Assembly (NCBI RefSeq): GCF_000741775.1
Contig: NZ_JGZR01000003.1
Location: 124,001-188,000, forward strand
DNA length: 64,000 nt
Direction: 5' to 3'
From: Bifidobacterium subtile
GTDB taxonomy: Bacteria > Actinomycetota > Actinomycetes > Actinomycetales > Bifidobacteriaceae
Shown here: piece by piece, positions 18,146-26,338 of the stretch
Numbering within the stretch: position 1 is the first letter of the stretch
Layout of the letters: each line of letters starts with the position of its first letter
The notes under the pieces: generated by a model
Database searches by the model: none
Seen by the model: only the letters and a program-made list of their open reading frames with translations
What the model was told of the DNA's origin: nothing
Program-made: the position numbers and the translations under genes

Positions 18146-18880
18146 ATGACATTACAGGATCTCTCCCCCAATGCGCAGGACTATCTCAAGGTCATCTGGG
18201 GCTTTCACGAATGGGGGCGCACCCCCGTGCAGCCGTCGGATCTGGCGAGCAAGGCGCATGTCAAGCCCTCGACCGTTTCCGGGGCCGTGGCTCGCCTCGT
18301 ATCGGGAGGATATGCCCGGCATGATCCGTATGGCGCCATCGAGCTGACCGACACCGGCGAGCGATACGCGCTGGCCATGGTGCGCCGGCACCGGCTGCTG
18401 GAGACCTTCCTCGTCAGCGCACTGCACTACTCATGGGACGAAGTGCACGCTGAGGCCGATGCGTTGGAGCACGCTGCTTCGGACATGATGATCGATCGCA
18501 TCGACGATATGCTCGGTCACCCGTCGACTGACCCCCACGGCGATCCAATCCCCCGTGCCGACGGCTCGATGCCGAACGTCGCCGAAACCCCCTTATCCGA
18601 CGTCGAGACCGGCGCAGCCGTCACCATCGAGCGCGTCAGCGACGAGGACCCCGAACTGCTGCGTTACTTCGACGCCCACCACGTCACCATCGGCACGACG
18701 CTGCGCGTCGAAAACCGAGACAAGGCCTCTAGCACAATAACGCTCTCTCGACTGAATTCGTCGGCGTCCACAGCCGACTCTGAAGGCGCAGATCCCGACG
18801 GCGACGGCCAACTCGCCTCCACTGCCCCAATCACCCTGCAACCCTCATTCACCGACAGCATCCACGTGCGCGTACTCTAG
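18146..18880 (+). CDS. DtxR/MntR-family metal-dependent transcriptional regulator
   Basis: A 244-residue protein. The N-terminal winged HTH (SPNAQDYLKVIWGFHEW...VKPSTVSGAVARLV) is followed by the metal-binding dimerisation domain with RRHRLLETFLV near residue 78, then a short helical region and a C-terminal FeoA/SH3-like domain. In the family Fe(II) or Mn(II) activates DNA binding and represses metal uptake. I chose ATG 18146 because it begins at the family's usual TLQDLSPNAQDYLK; upstream in-frame codons are not conserved in type. The C-terminal region has a Ser/Asp-rich insertion before the last strand. Confidence 0.88.
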   Translation: MTLQDLSPNAQDYLKVIWGFHEWGRTPVQPSDLASKAHVKPSTVSGAVARLVSGGYARHDPYGAIELTDTGERYALAMVRRHRLLETFLVSALHYSWDEVHAEADALEHAASDMMIDRIDDMLGHPSTDPHGDPIPRADGSMPNVAETPLSDVETGAAVTIERVSDEDPELLRYFDAHHVTIGTTLRVENRDKASSTITLSRLNSSASTADSEGADPDGDGQLASTAPITLQPSFTDSIHVRVL

Positions 18881-19140
18881 GCAACGCTTGCGAATACGGG
18901 CGCATATTATGATTTTCTCCGAGCTGGGCATCAGAAAAAAAGACCGGCTCTTTGCCGAGTATTTTCTGCAATCGCGGTACACTTCTCCACTTTGCCAAGC
19001 GTCTCCTACTTGGCGGGCACATCCTTGCAATTACAGGGATTACCGCGGTAGCACTACTCCTAGAAAACACAAAAGGGCAGTGGCCTCATAGAACTCATCC
19101 GTACGAGATCACTCGCCTCCTCGCACAGCGTCTTCTGCAA
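18881..19140. other. intergenic stretch, nothing recognised
   Basis: AT-richer sequence between the DtxR-family gene and the terminator at 19141. I see no protein-like frame. Confidence 0.4.
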
Positions 19141-19196
19141 ACGTAAAAGGCGGTGGTTTCATAAGGTTATTCGCGTGAAACCACCGCCTTTTACGT
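19141..19196. terminator. 21-bp perfect stem terminator
   Basis: The left arm at 19141-19161 (ACGTAAAAGGCGG...) pairs perfectly with 19176-19196 (ends CCGCCTTTTACGT). Flanking A and T runs allow it to end the acyltransferase transcript on the minus strand and anything arriving on the plus strand. Confidence 0.85.
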
Positions 19197-19204
19197 ATCA
19201 GCCG

Positions 19205-19918
19205 TCAACGCGCCCCGAGCGCTGCAGCACCTGACTCCTGCTCCTTCTGAAGTCGCGCCTTGACCTTCTGCGCGTACTCGTCGACATAGTCCTGGCCACT
19301 AAGCTTGCGAATGGCCTCGGTAACGCGGTCGGTCAGCGAGCGCAGCTCATCGTGTGTGATCTCGTCCGGATTCTTCTTCGCCACGGTGATCGGCTTGCCA
19401 TAGATTACCAGCGAACGGCCTTTCGAGGGAATCACCTGCCCGGGCTTCTGCAGCTCGCGGCTGCCTATGACGGCCGTAGGGATAATAGGACAGCCGGTTT
19501 CGAGCGCCAGTTTCGCGACGCCGACATGACCGCGATAGAGCCGCCCGTCGGGGCTGCGCGTGCCTTCGACATGGATGCCGAAGAGATGCCCGTCCTCGAG
19601 GATTTCGCGCGCATGCGCCAACGCGCCCAAGGATTTCGAGCCTCCGGAGCGATCCACGGGGAAGACTCCCACCGAAGTGAACCACCATTTCTGGAATTTG
19701 CCTTTGATGCCCTTGCCTTCGAAGTATTCGGCCTTGCCCATGAAATGGATCATGCGCGGGCTGGTCAGCGGTATCAGCGCATCGTCGATGACGGCCAGAT
19801 GGTTCGAGGCGATGATCGCGCCGCCTTGCTTCGGAATGTTCTCGACTCCCCGGCTTGACGGGTTCATGCGCCAGCGGGCGATGGGGCCGAGTCCCTTGAC
19901 GAACAACCAGTAGAGCAT
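19205..19918 (-). CDS. plsC: 1-acyl-sn-glycerol-3-phosphate acyltransferase (PlsC family)
   Basis: A 237-residue acyltransferase. It makes phosphatidic acid from lysophosphatidic acid, or a related acyl transfer, at the membrane. The HX4D-type block is seen as SNHLAVIDD near residue 37; block II is KAEYFEGKGIKGKF, block III is VEGTRSPDGRLYRG near residue 115, and block IV is CPIIPTAVIG. One hydrophobic segment lies at the N-terminus. ATG 19918 follows AAGGGAG; the longer frame upstream lacks an SD. It is divergent from the small membrane protein gene at 20019. Confidence 0.9.
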   Translation of the reverse strand: MLYWLFVKGLGPIARWRMNPSSRGVENIPKQGGAIIASNHLAVIDDALIPLTSPRMIHFMGKAEYFEGKGIKGKFQKWWFTSVGVFPVDRSGGSKSLGALAHAREILEDGHLFGIHVEGTRSPDGRLYRGHVGVAKLALETGCPIIPTAVIGSRELQKPGQVIPSKGRSLVIYGKPITVAKKNPDEITHDELRSLTDRVTEAIRKLSGQDYVDEYAQKVKARLQKEQESGAAALGAR

Positions 19919-20018
19919 GGCTCTCCCTTTCGCGCGGCGTTCGACGGCCGCCACCTTCATTCAGCGGCATGGTCGCGATGCGCCAAGTTGTTACGGCATC
20001 CCTATTAGAGTGGTGCCT

Positions 20019-20618
20019 ATGACTGAACTCAACAATAGCAACGGCGAAGATACGAGTCCAAACTCCACGCCGAAAGATGGTCCGAGCGATGCCAACAGCA
20101 GCGTTGACGGCAGCAAAGACGCCAGCGCTGCCAACGCCGACGAGCTCTGGGCCGAGTTCGAGAGCAGTCACGCCGACGATCTGGGCGATGTCGCGCATTC
20201 CCGCAGCGCGAAGCAGTTCGAAAAACACGCCAAGCGCAAGGAGAAGAAGGCGCTGCTCTCAATCAATGACCTCGATGAGGGATCCTTCGCCGACGACATG
20301 CCGCGCGCCAGCCGTGGCCCGCGCGATTTCACGGCCTCGAGCTGGCTGGACGCCGACGACACGCTCGACGCGCAGGACGATTTCGTGCCGCCGAATCCGA
20401 AGATCGGCCACATCGACGCCACAACGCTGGTGTTCTGGGGGCTGCTGCTCGTCGGCATCGCCGGCACCATCGCGTCGGTGTTCTTCCACCAGTACACAGG
20501 CATACTGGGCATGTTCTTCGGCCCGTGCGCACTCATCGGCGGCGCAGGCCTCATCGCTCGTCATCGCGGATCCGCACAGACCCGCGATGACTATTTTGAC
20601 GACGGCGCCAGAGTCTGA
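20019..20618 (+). CDS. conserved hypothetical membrane protein with acidic N-terminus
   Basis: A 199-residue protein. Residues 1-130 are polar, Asp/Ser/Asn-rich and probably disordered, with a charged KHAKRKEKKALLSI stretch near residue 75. Two hydrophobic helices follow (LVFWGLLLVGIAGTIASVFF and GILGMFFGPCALIGGAGLIA), then a short basic tail. This layout is typical of small actinobacterial membrane proteins of unknown function. I do not recognise a named family. It starts 100 bp from the divergent plsC gene. Confidence 0.7.
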   Translation: MTELNNSNGEDTSPNSTPKDGPSDANSSVDGSKDASAANADELWAEFESSHADDLGDVAHSRSAKQFEKHAKRKEKKALLSINDLDEGSFADDMPRASRGPRDFTASSWLDADDTLDAQDDFVPPNPKIGHIDATTLVFWGLLLVGIAGTIASVFFHQYTGILGMFFGPCALIGGAGLIARHRGSAQTRDDYFDDGARV

Positions 20619-20768
20619 CCGGCGCGGCCTGACGACGTCTGACATTGCAGCATTCAGCTTGTAGGGCCGACTCTTTCAGCCTTTTGGCAGCCAGATAGCC
20701 CCGACTCGCACAAGCCACACCAAGCGGTGCTGCTCTGCGCCGGCGGCCTGACCTCGACTAATCACCTG

Positions 20769-21815
20769 CTATCGCTTGGCCTGGGCTGCGGCGAGCCAGC
20801 GGTCGAGCAGCGCCTGGGCCGCGCCGGAGTCGACGGTCTGCTCCGCAATCGCATAGGCCGCCTTGAAACGCTCGATGAAATCATCCTGCGGCACCAGATG
20901 CCCGTCGGCCACGATGGCCGACGCGGCGTTGAGCAGCGCCGTTGAACGCGATGACACGTTCTCGCCAGCCAGAAAGCGGCGGAAGATGGAAGCGTTGAGC
21001 TCTGGCTCCCCTCCCCTGAGCGCGCTGACATCGATGCGCTCAAGCCCCAGCTGCTCCACCGGGTCGAACTCGATTTCGGTGACCTTGCCATCGGCAATCT
21101 CCCAGACGGATACCGGCCCCGTCGGAGCCAGCTCGTCCAAGCCTTCGTGCGAGGTGTAGACCATGCCGCTCTGCCCATGTTCGGCGTATACCTGCGCCAT
21201 AAGCGGGCTGAGCTTGCGGTCGGCGCAGCCGATGGCCACATGCTGCGGCTTGGCGGGATTGGTCAACGGCCCGAGCACGTTGAACACGCAGGGAATGCCC
21301 AGCGCGGAACGCACCGGCCCGACGAAGCGCATCGAAGGATGGAAGGTCTTGGCGAAAGCGAAGGTGATGCCTACCTCGTCGCCGATTTCAGCCACAGTCT
21401 GCGGTTCGAGATCAAGCGGAAGACCCAATGCTTCGAGCACATCGGCGGCACCGCACTTTGACGACGCAGCACGATTGCCGTGCTTGACGATTTTGACGCC
21501 GGCCGCCGCAGCGACCACCGAACCCATGCTCGACAGATTCACCGTCGCGGCGCCATCGCCGCCAGTGCCCACGATATCGGTGAGCTCTCCGCTCACCTCA
21601 AGCGGCACGGCATGCGCGACCATAGCCTGCGAGGCCCCTGAAATCTCATCGGCAGTCAGCCCGAGCTGCTGCTGCATCGCCAGCACGGCGCCGACCGCCG
21701 CCGGATTGGCGTCGCCGTTCATCAGGTCATCCACGAACCATCGAGACTCCTGTGCGTTCAAGTGGTCGCCGCCGACCAGCTTCGTGAGAATCGACTTCCA
21801 TGTGATCTCGGACAT
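20769..21815 (-). CDS. trpD: anthranilate phosphoribosyltransferase
   Basis: A 348-residue enzyme that joins anthranilate to PRPP in tryptophan synthesis. The PRPP-binding motif DIVGTGGDGAATVNLSS is near residue 80 and KHGNRAASSKCGAADVLEALG near residue 108. The C-terminal MVYTSHEGLDELAPTGP block is present. ATG 21815 follows GAGGG; an ATG further upstream adds only a non-conserved peptide. No other trp gene is adjacent. A long hairpin at 21923-21974 lies in its upstream region. Confidence 0.93.
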   Translation of the reverse strand: MSEITWKSILTKLVGGDHLNAQESRWFVDDLMNGDANPAAVGAVLAMQQQLGLTADEISGASQAMVAHAVPLEVSGELTDIVGTGGDGAATVNLSSMGSVVAAAAGVKIVKHGNRAASSKCGAADVLEALGLPLDLEPQTVAEIGDEVGITFAFAKTFHPSMRFVGPVRSALGIPCVFNVLGPLTNPAKPQHVAIGCADRKLSPLMAQVYAEHGQSGMVYTSHEGLDELAPTGPVSVWEIADGKVTEIEFDPVEQLGLERIDVSALRGGEPELNASIFRRFLAGENVSSRSTALLNAASAIVADGHLVPQDDFIERFKAAYAIAEQTVDSGAAQALLDRWLAAAQAKR

Positions 21816-21922
21816 AAGCCCTCCCTGAGGCGTGATGCTGCTGCTCATGGCACATCACCATGACGATGCCATTCTACTGTCTCCCTGTCACAGAATGCTT
21901 TCGCGTTTCCACATGTCGGGCC

Positions 21923-21974
21923 GCCGAACGGGTTCGTGCGTTTTCTGCACGAGAAAACGCTCGAACCGTTCGGC
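21923..21974. promoter_or_regulatory. long near-perfect hairpin upstream of trpD
   Basis: GCCGAACGGgTTCGtGCGTT (from 21923) pairs with the segment ending GAACCGTTCGGC at 21974. The stem is about 23 bp with one bulge and one mismatch, around a 5-nt loop. It lies 108 bp upstream of the trpD start. Read toward trpD it has no T-run. Confidence 0.55.
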
Positions 21975-22180
21975 GCTTTGGGTTCTCAAGCATCATTCAG
22001 CACGTGCGACGGGCAACCCGCAGGTGGCGTCACGAGAGCGAGACCCTAAACAATGTTCAGCGGAGGCGATTCGCAGGCCATCGGTAACCCGAACACGGCA
22101 ATAGCCATTTTGCCTATTTTGCGAAATCTAGAGAATCCAAAACCCTTCCAGCAGTAAAGTCGCCGGCTATACATGCGCTG

Positions 22181-22254
22181 TGGGCGATGAGGGACTCGGA
22201 CCCCCGACATCCACCGTGTAAAGGTGGCGCTCTAGCCAACTGAGCTAATCGCCC
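22181..22254 (-). tRNA. tRNA-Val (anticodon TAC)
   Basis: On the minus strand the acceptor arms GGGCGAT and ATCGCCC pair, with discriminator A. The anticodon stem CCACC/GGTGG encloses TTTACAC, anticodon TAC. The D-arm region AGCTCAGTTGGC and T-arm GGTCCGAGTCC are canonical. Confidence 0.97.
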
Positions 22255-22412
22255 GCGTCGCACTACTGTACCGCACCCCCTGCATGTGGCGCCACGCGGC
22301 GTGGCCGTGCCCGTGCGCCAACATCGCTCGTACGGCATCCACAACAGTATGGCAATGTATGGCAGCTGAGCGGCTCCTGCTGGTGACATGGAGCTTCTGC
22401 CTAGTTCTGCCT

Positions 22413-22525
22413 AGCGTCCGTTTTGTAGCGCTAATTCATGGCTGACGCTACAAAACGGACGATAAAGCTCCGTTATAGACCGGATTGTAGCGCTAGGCCC
22501 TGTTTAGCGCTACAATCCGGACGCT
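22413..22525. repeat. double-hairpin intergenic element, copy 1 of 3
   Basis: Hairpin A pairs CGTCCGTTTTGTAGCG (22415-22430) with CGCTACAAAACGGACG (22446-22461). Hairpin B pairs CCGGATTGTAGCGCTA (22480-22495) with TAGCGCTACAATCCGG (22505-22520). The whole element is bounded by AGCGTCC and GGACGCT. An 18-nt spacer (ATAAAGCTCCGTTATAGA) separates the hairpins. It lies downstream of the LysR gene. Related copies are at 29541-29654 and 45144-45254. Confidence 0.85.
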
Positions 22526-22591
22526 TACCGGCCAGATCCGCAATCGCCCCGTCTGCGACCCCACTCTGCAAGACACTCCGCTGCAAGACAC

Positions 22592-23497
22592 TCACGCAGC
22601 AATCGGTTCGGCGCACGACATCGCAACCGTCTCGCAGGTGCCTATCAGGTCGCTGTACCAGTGATTTTGCATGGTGGGCGCGGCGACGAGGAAGGTGGGG
22701 ATCGTGATCGTAGGTTCGATGCTGACGACCCGAATGCCCTCGTACTGGTGCTCGGCCTCGTAGGTCTCGTAGATCGGCGTCCACATCGGCGTCGGATTGG
22801 CGGCCATGACGGCGAAGGTGGCCTCGACGCTGGTGAACGGCATGCCCACGGTCAGTCTCAGTCCTTGAGCCGAGTAAGCCTCATTCAGCACGTCATGAAG
22901 CGCCGGATTGACGTCATAGGAAGCCAGCGCCACGGGCGACCCAGCCAGTTCCTGAATCGACACCGAATCCTTGCCGGCAAGCGGATGATGCTCGGGCATG
23001 GCGGCGATGAGCCGGTCCTCCCAGACGCGCCCGCTGCGCAACCTCATATCCCGAACGCGCCCGCGGAAGAACGCGGCGTCAATCGTGCCGTCTGCCAGCG
23101 AGGCCGCCCGCTGCTCCGGCGGCACCTCGACGGCGCGCACCGTGTAGCCTTTGCGGGCAAGATCCTTGAAGACGAGCGGGACTCGCCTGCCCATCCCGCA
23201 CCCGATTCCGAGCCGCAGCACGCGCGTGGACCGGTATTCATTGGCTGCGGAACTCAGCGCGGCCGCGTCGTCCAGCAGCGTGCGAGCAAGCGGCAGTAAG
23301 CTCATCCCGGCCGAAGTGAGGATAATGTTCCTGCGCGAGCGGTCGAACAATTCCACGCCGAGCGCATGTTCAAGCCGCTTGACTTGCTCGCTGACCACGG
23401 ATTGCGGCAGGAACAGGCGGTCCGCCGCCCGTCGGAAATGCAACTCCTCGGCGACGGTGACGAAGATGCGCACCTGCCGCAGTTCAAAATCAGCCAT
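22592..23497 (-). CDS. LysR-family transcriptional regulator
   Basis: A 301-residue protein. The N-terminal HTH (ELRQVRIFVTVAEELHFRRAADRLFLPQSVVSEQVKRLE) spans roughly residues 4-65 and has the LysR pattern. The effector domain (from about residue 90) contains GIGCGMGRRVPL and later DVNPALHDVL. It would act as a tetramer and usually regulates the divergent neighbour, here the NAD(P)-binding protein at 23729. Candidate operator palindromes lie in the shared 231-bp promoter region. Its effector is unknown. Confidence 0.9.
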   Translation of the reverse strand: MADFELRQVRIFVTVAEELHFRRAADRLFLPQSVVSEQVKRLEHALGVELFDRSRRNIILTSAGMSLLPLARTLLDDAAALSSAANEYRSTRVLRLGIGCGMGRRVPLVFKDLARKGYTVRAVEVPPEQRAASLADGTIDAAFFRGRVRDMRLRSGRVWEDRLIAAMPEHHPLAGKDSVSIQELAGSPVALASYDVNPALHDVLNEAYSAQGLRLTVGMPFTSVEATFAVMAANPTPMWTPIYETYEAEHQYEGIRVVSIEPTITIPTFLVAAPTMQNHWYSDLIGTCETVAMSCAEPIAA

Positions 23498-23541
23498 GCT
23501 GGGTCCTCTCCATCTGTCTCTATCTGTTTTCGATGATTACC

Positions 23542-23589
23542 GATAACCGATCTGCAGTTATCGCGTTGCTCTGATCGTAGTTCACGATC
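23542..23589. promoter_or_regulatory. candidate LysR operator palindromes
   Basis: GATAAC-N9-GTTATC (23542-23562) and GATCGT-N5-ACGATC (23573-23589) lie in the divergent promoter region between the LysR gene and the reductase-like gene. LysR proteins typically bind two such dyads, a recognition site and an activation site. Confidence 0.5.
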
Positions 23590-23728
23590 ATTACCTTCGC
23601 AGTTTGGCTCTCGATAAAACTTGCAGCATCGACAAGGATTGACATTGTCACCGAGACAGCCCGAGAAGAACAATCGACTCGGGCCGAGTGCGAGCAATAC
23701 GTTCAAGCAATCAACAAGGAGCATCATC

Positions 23729-24319
23729 ATGGCAAACATCGTCATCATCGGAACCGGAAACGTCGGCGGCCCTCTGGCACGGCGGTCCGAGCAGGCCGGT
23801 CACCAGGTCACCACGCTCACGAGCAAGACCGAAGCCGAGACCGCAGTAGCCGCCATCAGCGCGGCCGACATAGTGGCGCTGGCGCTGCCATATCAGGCTG
23901 CTCTGGAATTGCCCGAAGCGTGGGCGCAGGCATTGGCCGGCAAGACCGTCATCGACGCCACCAACCCGCTGACCCCGGACTTCACCGCGCTGACCGTCGG
24001 CTTCACCACCTCCGGCGGCGAAGAAGTCGCCAAGCATCTGGCCCGCGCCAAGGTGGTCAAGGCGCTCAACACCGTGCTCGCCCCCAACCACGACCCCGCC
24101 GCATTCCCCGCAGGCTCGATTTTCGCGCCGGTCGCAGGCGACGACGAAGAGGCCGTGAAGACCGTCGTCGAATACCTCACCTCCCTCGGTTTCGACGCAG
24201 TGCCCGTCGGACCGCTGGAAAACGCGCGTCTGCTTGAGCCGTTGGCTGAACTGCAGATCCAACTCGCCTACGTCCAAGGCCTAGGAACCGCCATCAGCCT
24301 GAAGCTGCAGCGCGCATAA
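23729..24319 (+). CDS. NAD(P)-binding F420-reductase-like protein
   Basis: A 196-residue Rossmann protein. The dinucleotide motif IVIIGTGNVGGPLARR is at residues 4-19. Family-typical segments are ADIVALALPYQAALELPE, KTVIDATNPLT near residue 77, and VKALNTVLAP near residue 110. This matches the NADPH-dependent F420 reductase (Npd/Fno-like) superfamily; bifidobacteria are not known F420 producers, so a ferric- or quinone-reductase-like role with NADP(H) is possible. ATG 23729 follows AAGGA. It is divergent from the LysR gene that probably controls it. Confidence 0.82.
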   Translation: MANIVIIGTGNVGGPLARRSEQAGHQVTTLTSKTEAETAVAAISAADIVALALPYQAALELPEAWAQALAGKTVIDATNPLTPDFTALTVGFTTSGGEEVAKHLARAKVVKALNTVLAPNHDPAAFPAGSIFAPVAGDDEEAVKTVVEYLTSLGFDAVPVGPLENARLLEPLAELQIQLAYVQGLGTAISLKLQRA

Positions 24320-24362
24320 CCCGTCTGCCGGCGACAACGCCAGCAGTAGCACCATCAGCAGC

Positions 24363-24414
24363 GGCCAGCCGCCACGTGAACGATTCATAACGATTGCTCG
24401 CGCTGCGGCTGGCC
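24363..24414. terminator. terminator-like hairpin after the reductase gene
   Basis: GGCCAGCCGC (24363-24372) pairs with GCGGCTGGCC (24405-24414), 44 bp after the stop codon. The 32-nt loop is long and there is no clear T-run. Confidence 0.6.
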
Positions 24415-24509
24415 GTTGTCATACCTGCACAGTCATACCTTCGCCGGGATCGATCCATCAATGATTACCGAAACATCAACGAGGTTTCTTGTCCCGAATC
24501 GAACCTCAC

Positions 24510-24620
24510 CGTACGTTTTCCCTTACGTTCATGAAGGCGTATCGAAAAACGTACGATAACGCCGATTCAGCGTACGTTTTCCAATACGGCACACGCTTGT
24601 GTGACATAGAACGTACGCTG
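24510..24620. repeat. CGTACGTTTT palindromic element, copy 1 of 2
   Basis: CGTATCGAAAAACGTACG (24538-24555) and CGTACGTTTTCCAATACG (24571-24588) form an 18-bp stem with two mismatches. Outlying ACCGTACGTTTT at 24509 and AACGTACGCTG at 24610 add a second pairing layer. It is homologous to 44037-44130. It lies in an otherwise empty 444-bp gap between convergent genes. Confidence 0.75.
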
Positions 24621-24763
24621 CCGCATTTAATCAATCTGTTCTGCGGATTATTTCAGCTGCACGACCCATCTCCCAACGCGTCTCCGTGCAAGCCTTCAGT
24701 GCATCTCCGCAATATGCTGTCTGAGTGTTCGCGCCATGCCATGCCATACGCTACCCAGCCGCT

Positions 24764-25276
24764 TCACTCCTCCGCTTTGAGACCTCGCGCCCATGCGGCT
24801 GCCCGCTCTGTCTCTTCAGAGCGCAGCTGGTCGGCGCCGGTGACCCAGAAAGTTGCCCCGTAGCGTGCATTCACGCCACTTGCGGCAAGACTTTTGATGG
24901 CCTTCTTGGCCGCTCGCCCAAACAGGGGTCCTGCTCCTGCGACGCATGTGTCGAACGTGAGCACCTTGGTCGTGCTGGGGATGGACGCTTCAGCGATCCA
25001 CTCGCGCAGTCCGGTCGCGCTGGCACGGAAGCCACCGCTCCTCGCCGCCTGCGCCCCGGCAGTCTTCCGTTCCAGCGCCGAAGCCCTGCTATCAGCACTG
25101 GAAAGCGTGAACGCGTGCGTCGGGGCCCCAAGAATCAGCAGATTCACGCTTGGGTCAATCCGTTTGGGCGCATTATCGATCCGGAGCAGCGTCGCATCGG
25201 GAAAAGCGCTGGCGACGGCCTCGCCTATGGTCCACGTGTTGCCAAAATGCGACTCGACAATGACTAGAGTACCCAT
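24764..25276 (-). CDS. flavodoxin-like protein
   Basis: A 170-residue protein with the flavodoxin FMN phosphate loop near its start (VIVESHFGNTWTIGEAVA, residues 5-22). A central LLILGAPTHAF strand and a loop FDTCVAGAGPLFGRAAKK suit the isoalloxazine-binding region. It probably carries electrons or supports a quinone/disulfide reductase; the partner is not evident. ATG 25276 is preceded by AAGGGG, while ATG 25294 lacks an SD. It is a single gene. Confidence 0.82.
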   Translation of the reverse strand: MGTLVIVESHFGNTWTIGEAVASAFPDATLLRIDNAPKRIDPSVNLLILGAPTHAFTLSSADSRASALERKTAGAQAARSGGFRASATGLREWIAEASIPSTTKVLTFDTCVAGAGPLFGRAAKKAIKSLAASGVNARYGATFWVTGADQLRSEETERAAAWARGLKAEE

Positions 25277-25600
25277 CTCATGCCCCTTGCTCATAGATAA
25301 TCGATCGAGTCGAATACTGATCGCTCACGAATGAGTTCTGCGTGTCGTCCTGCACGACGGCAACAATGACGGCAATCAGATTACGATTGCTGCAATCAGT
25401 ATGGAACCTCATAGCACAGCCTACAATATCCGACGAAATTCTCAATTGCTGTGTTTCCCCTTTGCAGCAACGCAGCACTATATGGCGGCGAGCCGTTGCA
25501 CCTCCATGTCAAAGAGAACATATACTCATCAACTTCTACAAGCACTACAAACAACGCATCACGTCACACCCGAAGACCGCAACTCTTGACACAACACGAC
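25277..25600. other. intergenic AT-richer stretch
   Basis: This lies between the flavodoxin start and the end of the first yoeB. Several short frames exist but none resembles a known protein. Lower GC than the flanking genes fits a mobile toxin-antitoxin locus. Confidence 0.4.
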
Positions 25601-25897
25601 TCAGTAATGATCCCGCACTGAGTACAAGTGGATGCCTTGATTGTCGACGTGATAGATGAGTCGATGCTCCTGCCTGACATGCCGACTCCATGCACCAGCG
25701 AGATTGTGTCGCAGGGGTTCGGGCTTGCCCAGCCCGCTGAATGGATGCTGGTCGATGTCCACAATAAGGCGCTGAATGCGCTCGAATCGTTTAGCGTCGG
25801 TTCTCCTCCATTCGAGGTAGTCGTCATGGACTCCGCTCGCCCACAGCACATGCCGGGTGAGCTGGTATCGGACCTGCCCAATGACGATTACGGGCAA
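25601..25897 (-). CDS. yoeB: Txe/YoeB-family toxin with non-standard start
   Basis: The frame encodes a YoeB-type mRNA interferase: DDYLEWRRTDAKRFERIQRL, HPFSGLGKPEPLRHNLAGAWSR and the terminal SVRDHY with the catalytic His-Tyr pair. It lies immediately after a YefM-type antitoxin. No ATG aligns with the family start. TTG 25897, 5 nt after the antitoxin stop, gives 98 aa; GTG 25849 gives 82 aa, close to the family's ~84, but has no SD. In place of the family's W-x4-WDDY it has W-x4-HDDY, so the N-terminus may be degraded. Compare the intact paralogue at 26927-27184. Confidence 0.75.
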   Translation of the reverse strand: MPVIVIGQVRYQLTRHVLWASGVHDDYLEWRRTDAKRFERIQRLIVDIDQHPFSGLGKPEPLRHNLAGAWSRHVRQEHRLIYHVDNQGIHLYSVRDHY

Positions 25898-25901
25898 GGG
25901 C

Positions 25902-26153
25902 CTAGAGCTCGTCATACTCCTCCTCGGCGCCCTCGGCACTCTGGCGCATGCCAGCCAAGACGCGGCGATGCAGATCAGGATTCGACTGCACGCGCAGCGT
26001 CTCCATAAGCGATTCGTAGTCATCCTGACTCATGACGACGATATTGTCCGCCGGATCGCGGTTGGTAACGAGCATCACGTCGGCATCGTCATGAAGCCTG
26101 CGCATGTTCTCCTTCATATTATTGCGAAAAGATGTGTACGGCAGAGTAAGCAT
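25902..26153 (-). CDS. yefM: YefM/Phd-family antitoxin
   Basis: An 83-residue antitoxin: YTSFRNNMKENMRRLHDDADVMLVTNRD and VVMSQDDYESLMETL are the YefM hallmarks, followed by an acidic, flexible toxin-binding tail (AEGAEEEYDEL). It neutralises YoeB and autorepresses. ATG 26153 follows GGAGGT; TTG 26165 is in frame but unnecessary. A GTAC-rich operator lies just upstream. Confidence 0.88.
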   Translation of the reverse strand: MLTLPYTSFRNNMKENMRRLHDDADVMLVTNRDPADNIVVMSQDDYESLMETLRVQSNPDLHRRVLAGMRQSAEGAEEEYDEL

Positions 26154-26165
26154 ATCCACCTCCAA

Positions 26166-26195
26166 GTTGTACTGTTATTGGTACCATAGTACCAT
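26166..26195. promoter_or_regulatory. candidate YefM operator, locus 1
   Basis: TTGTAC at 26167 and GGTACCATAGTACC at 26180-26193 lie 13-40 bp upstream of yefM. YefM of E. coli binds palindromes with a TGTACA core, so GTAC-centred half-sites are the expected signal. Confidence 0.55.
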
Positions 26196-26338
26196 AATCT
26201 GTCATCCGTATATGATTTGCCGTTTCAGAACATATCCATCTTGCGACCACCATCACAGATCACGCAACCGACACGACCATGCGGCATACTGATATTCAGC
26301 TAGTAACTTCATCTTCCACACTTACGAAAGGCCTATCG

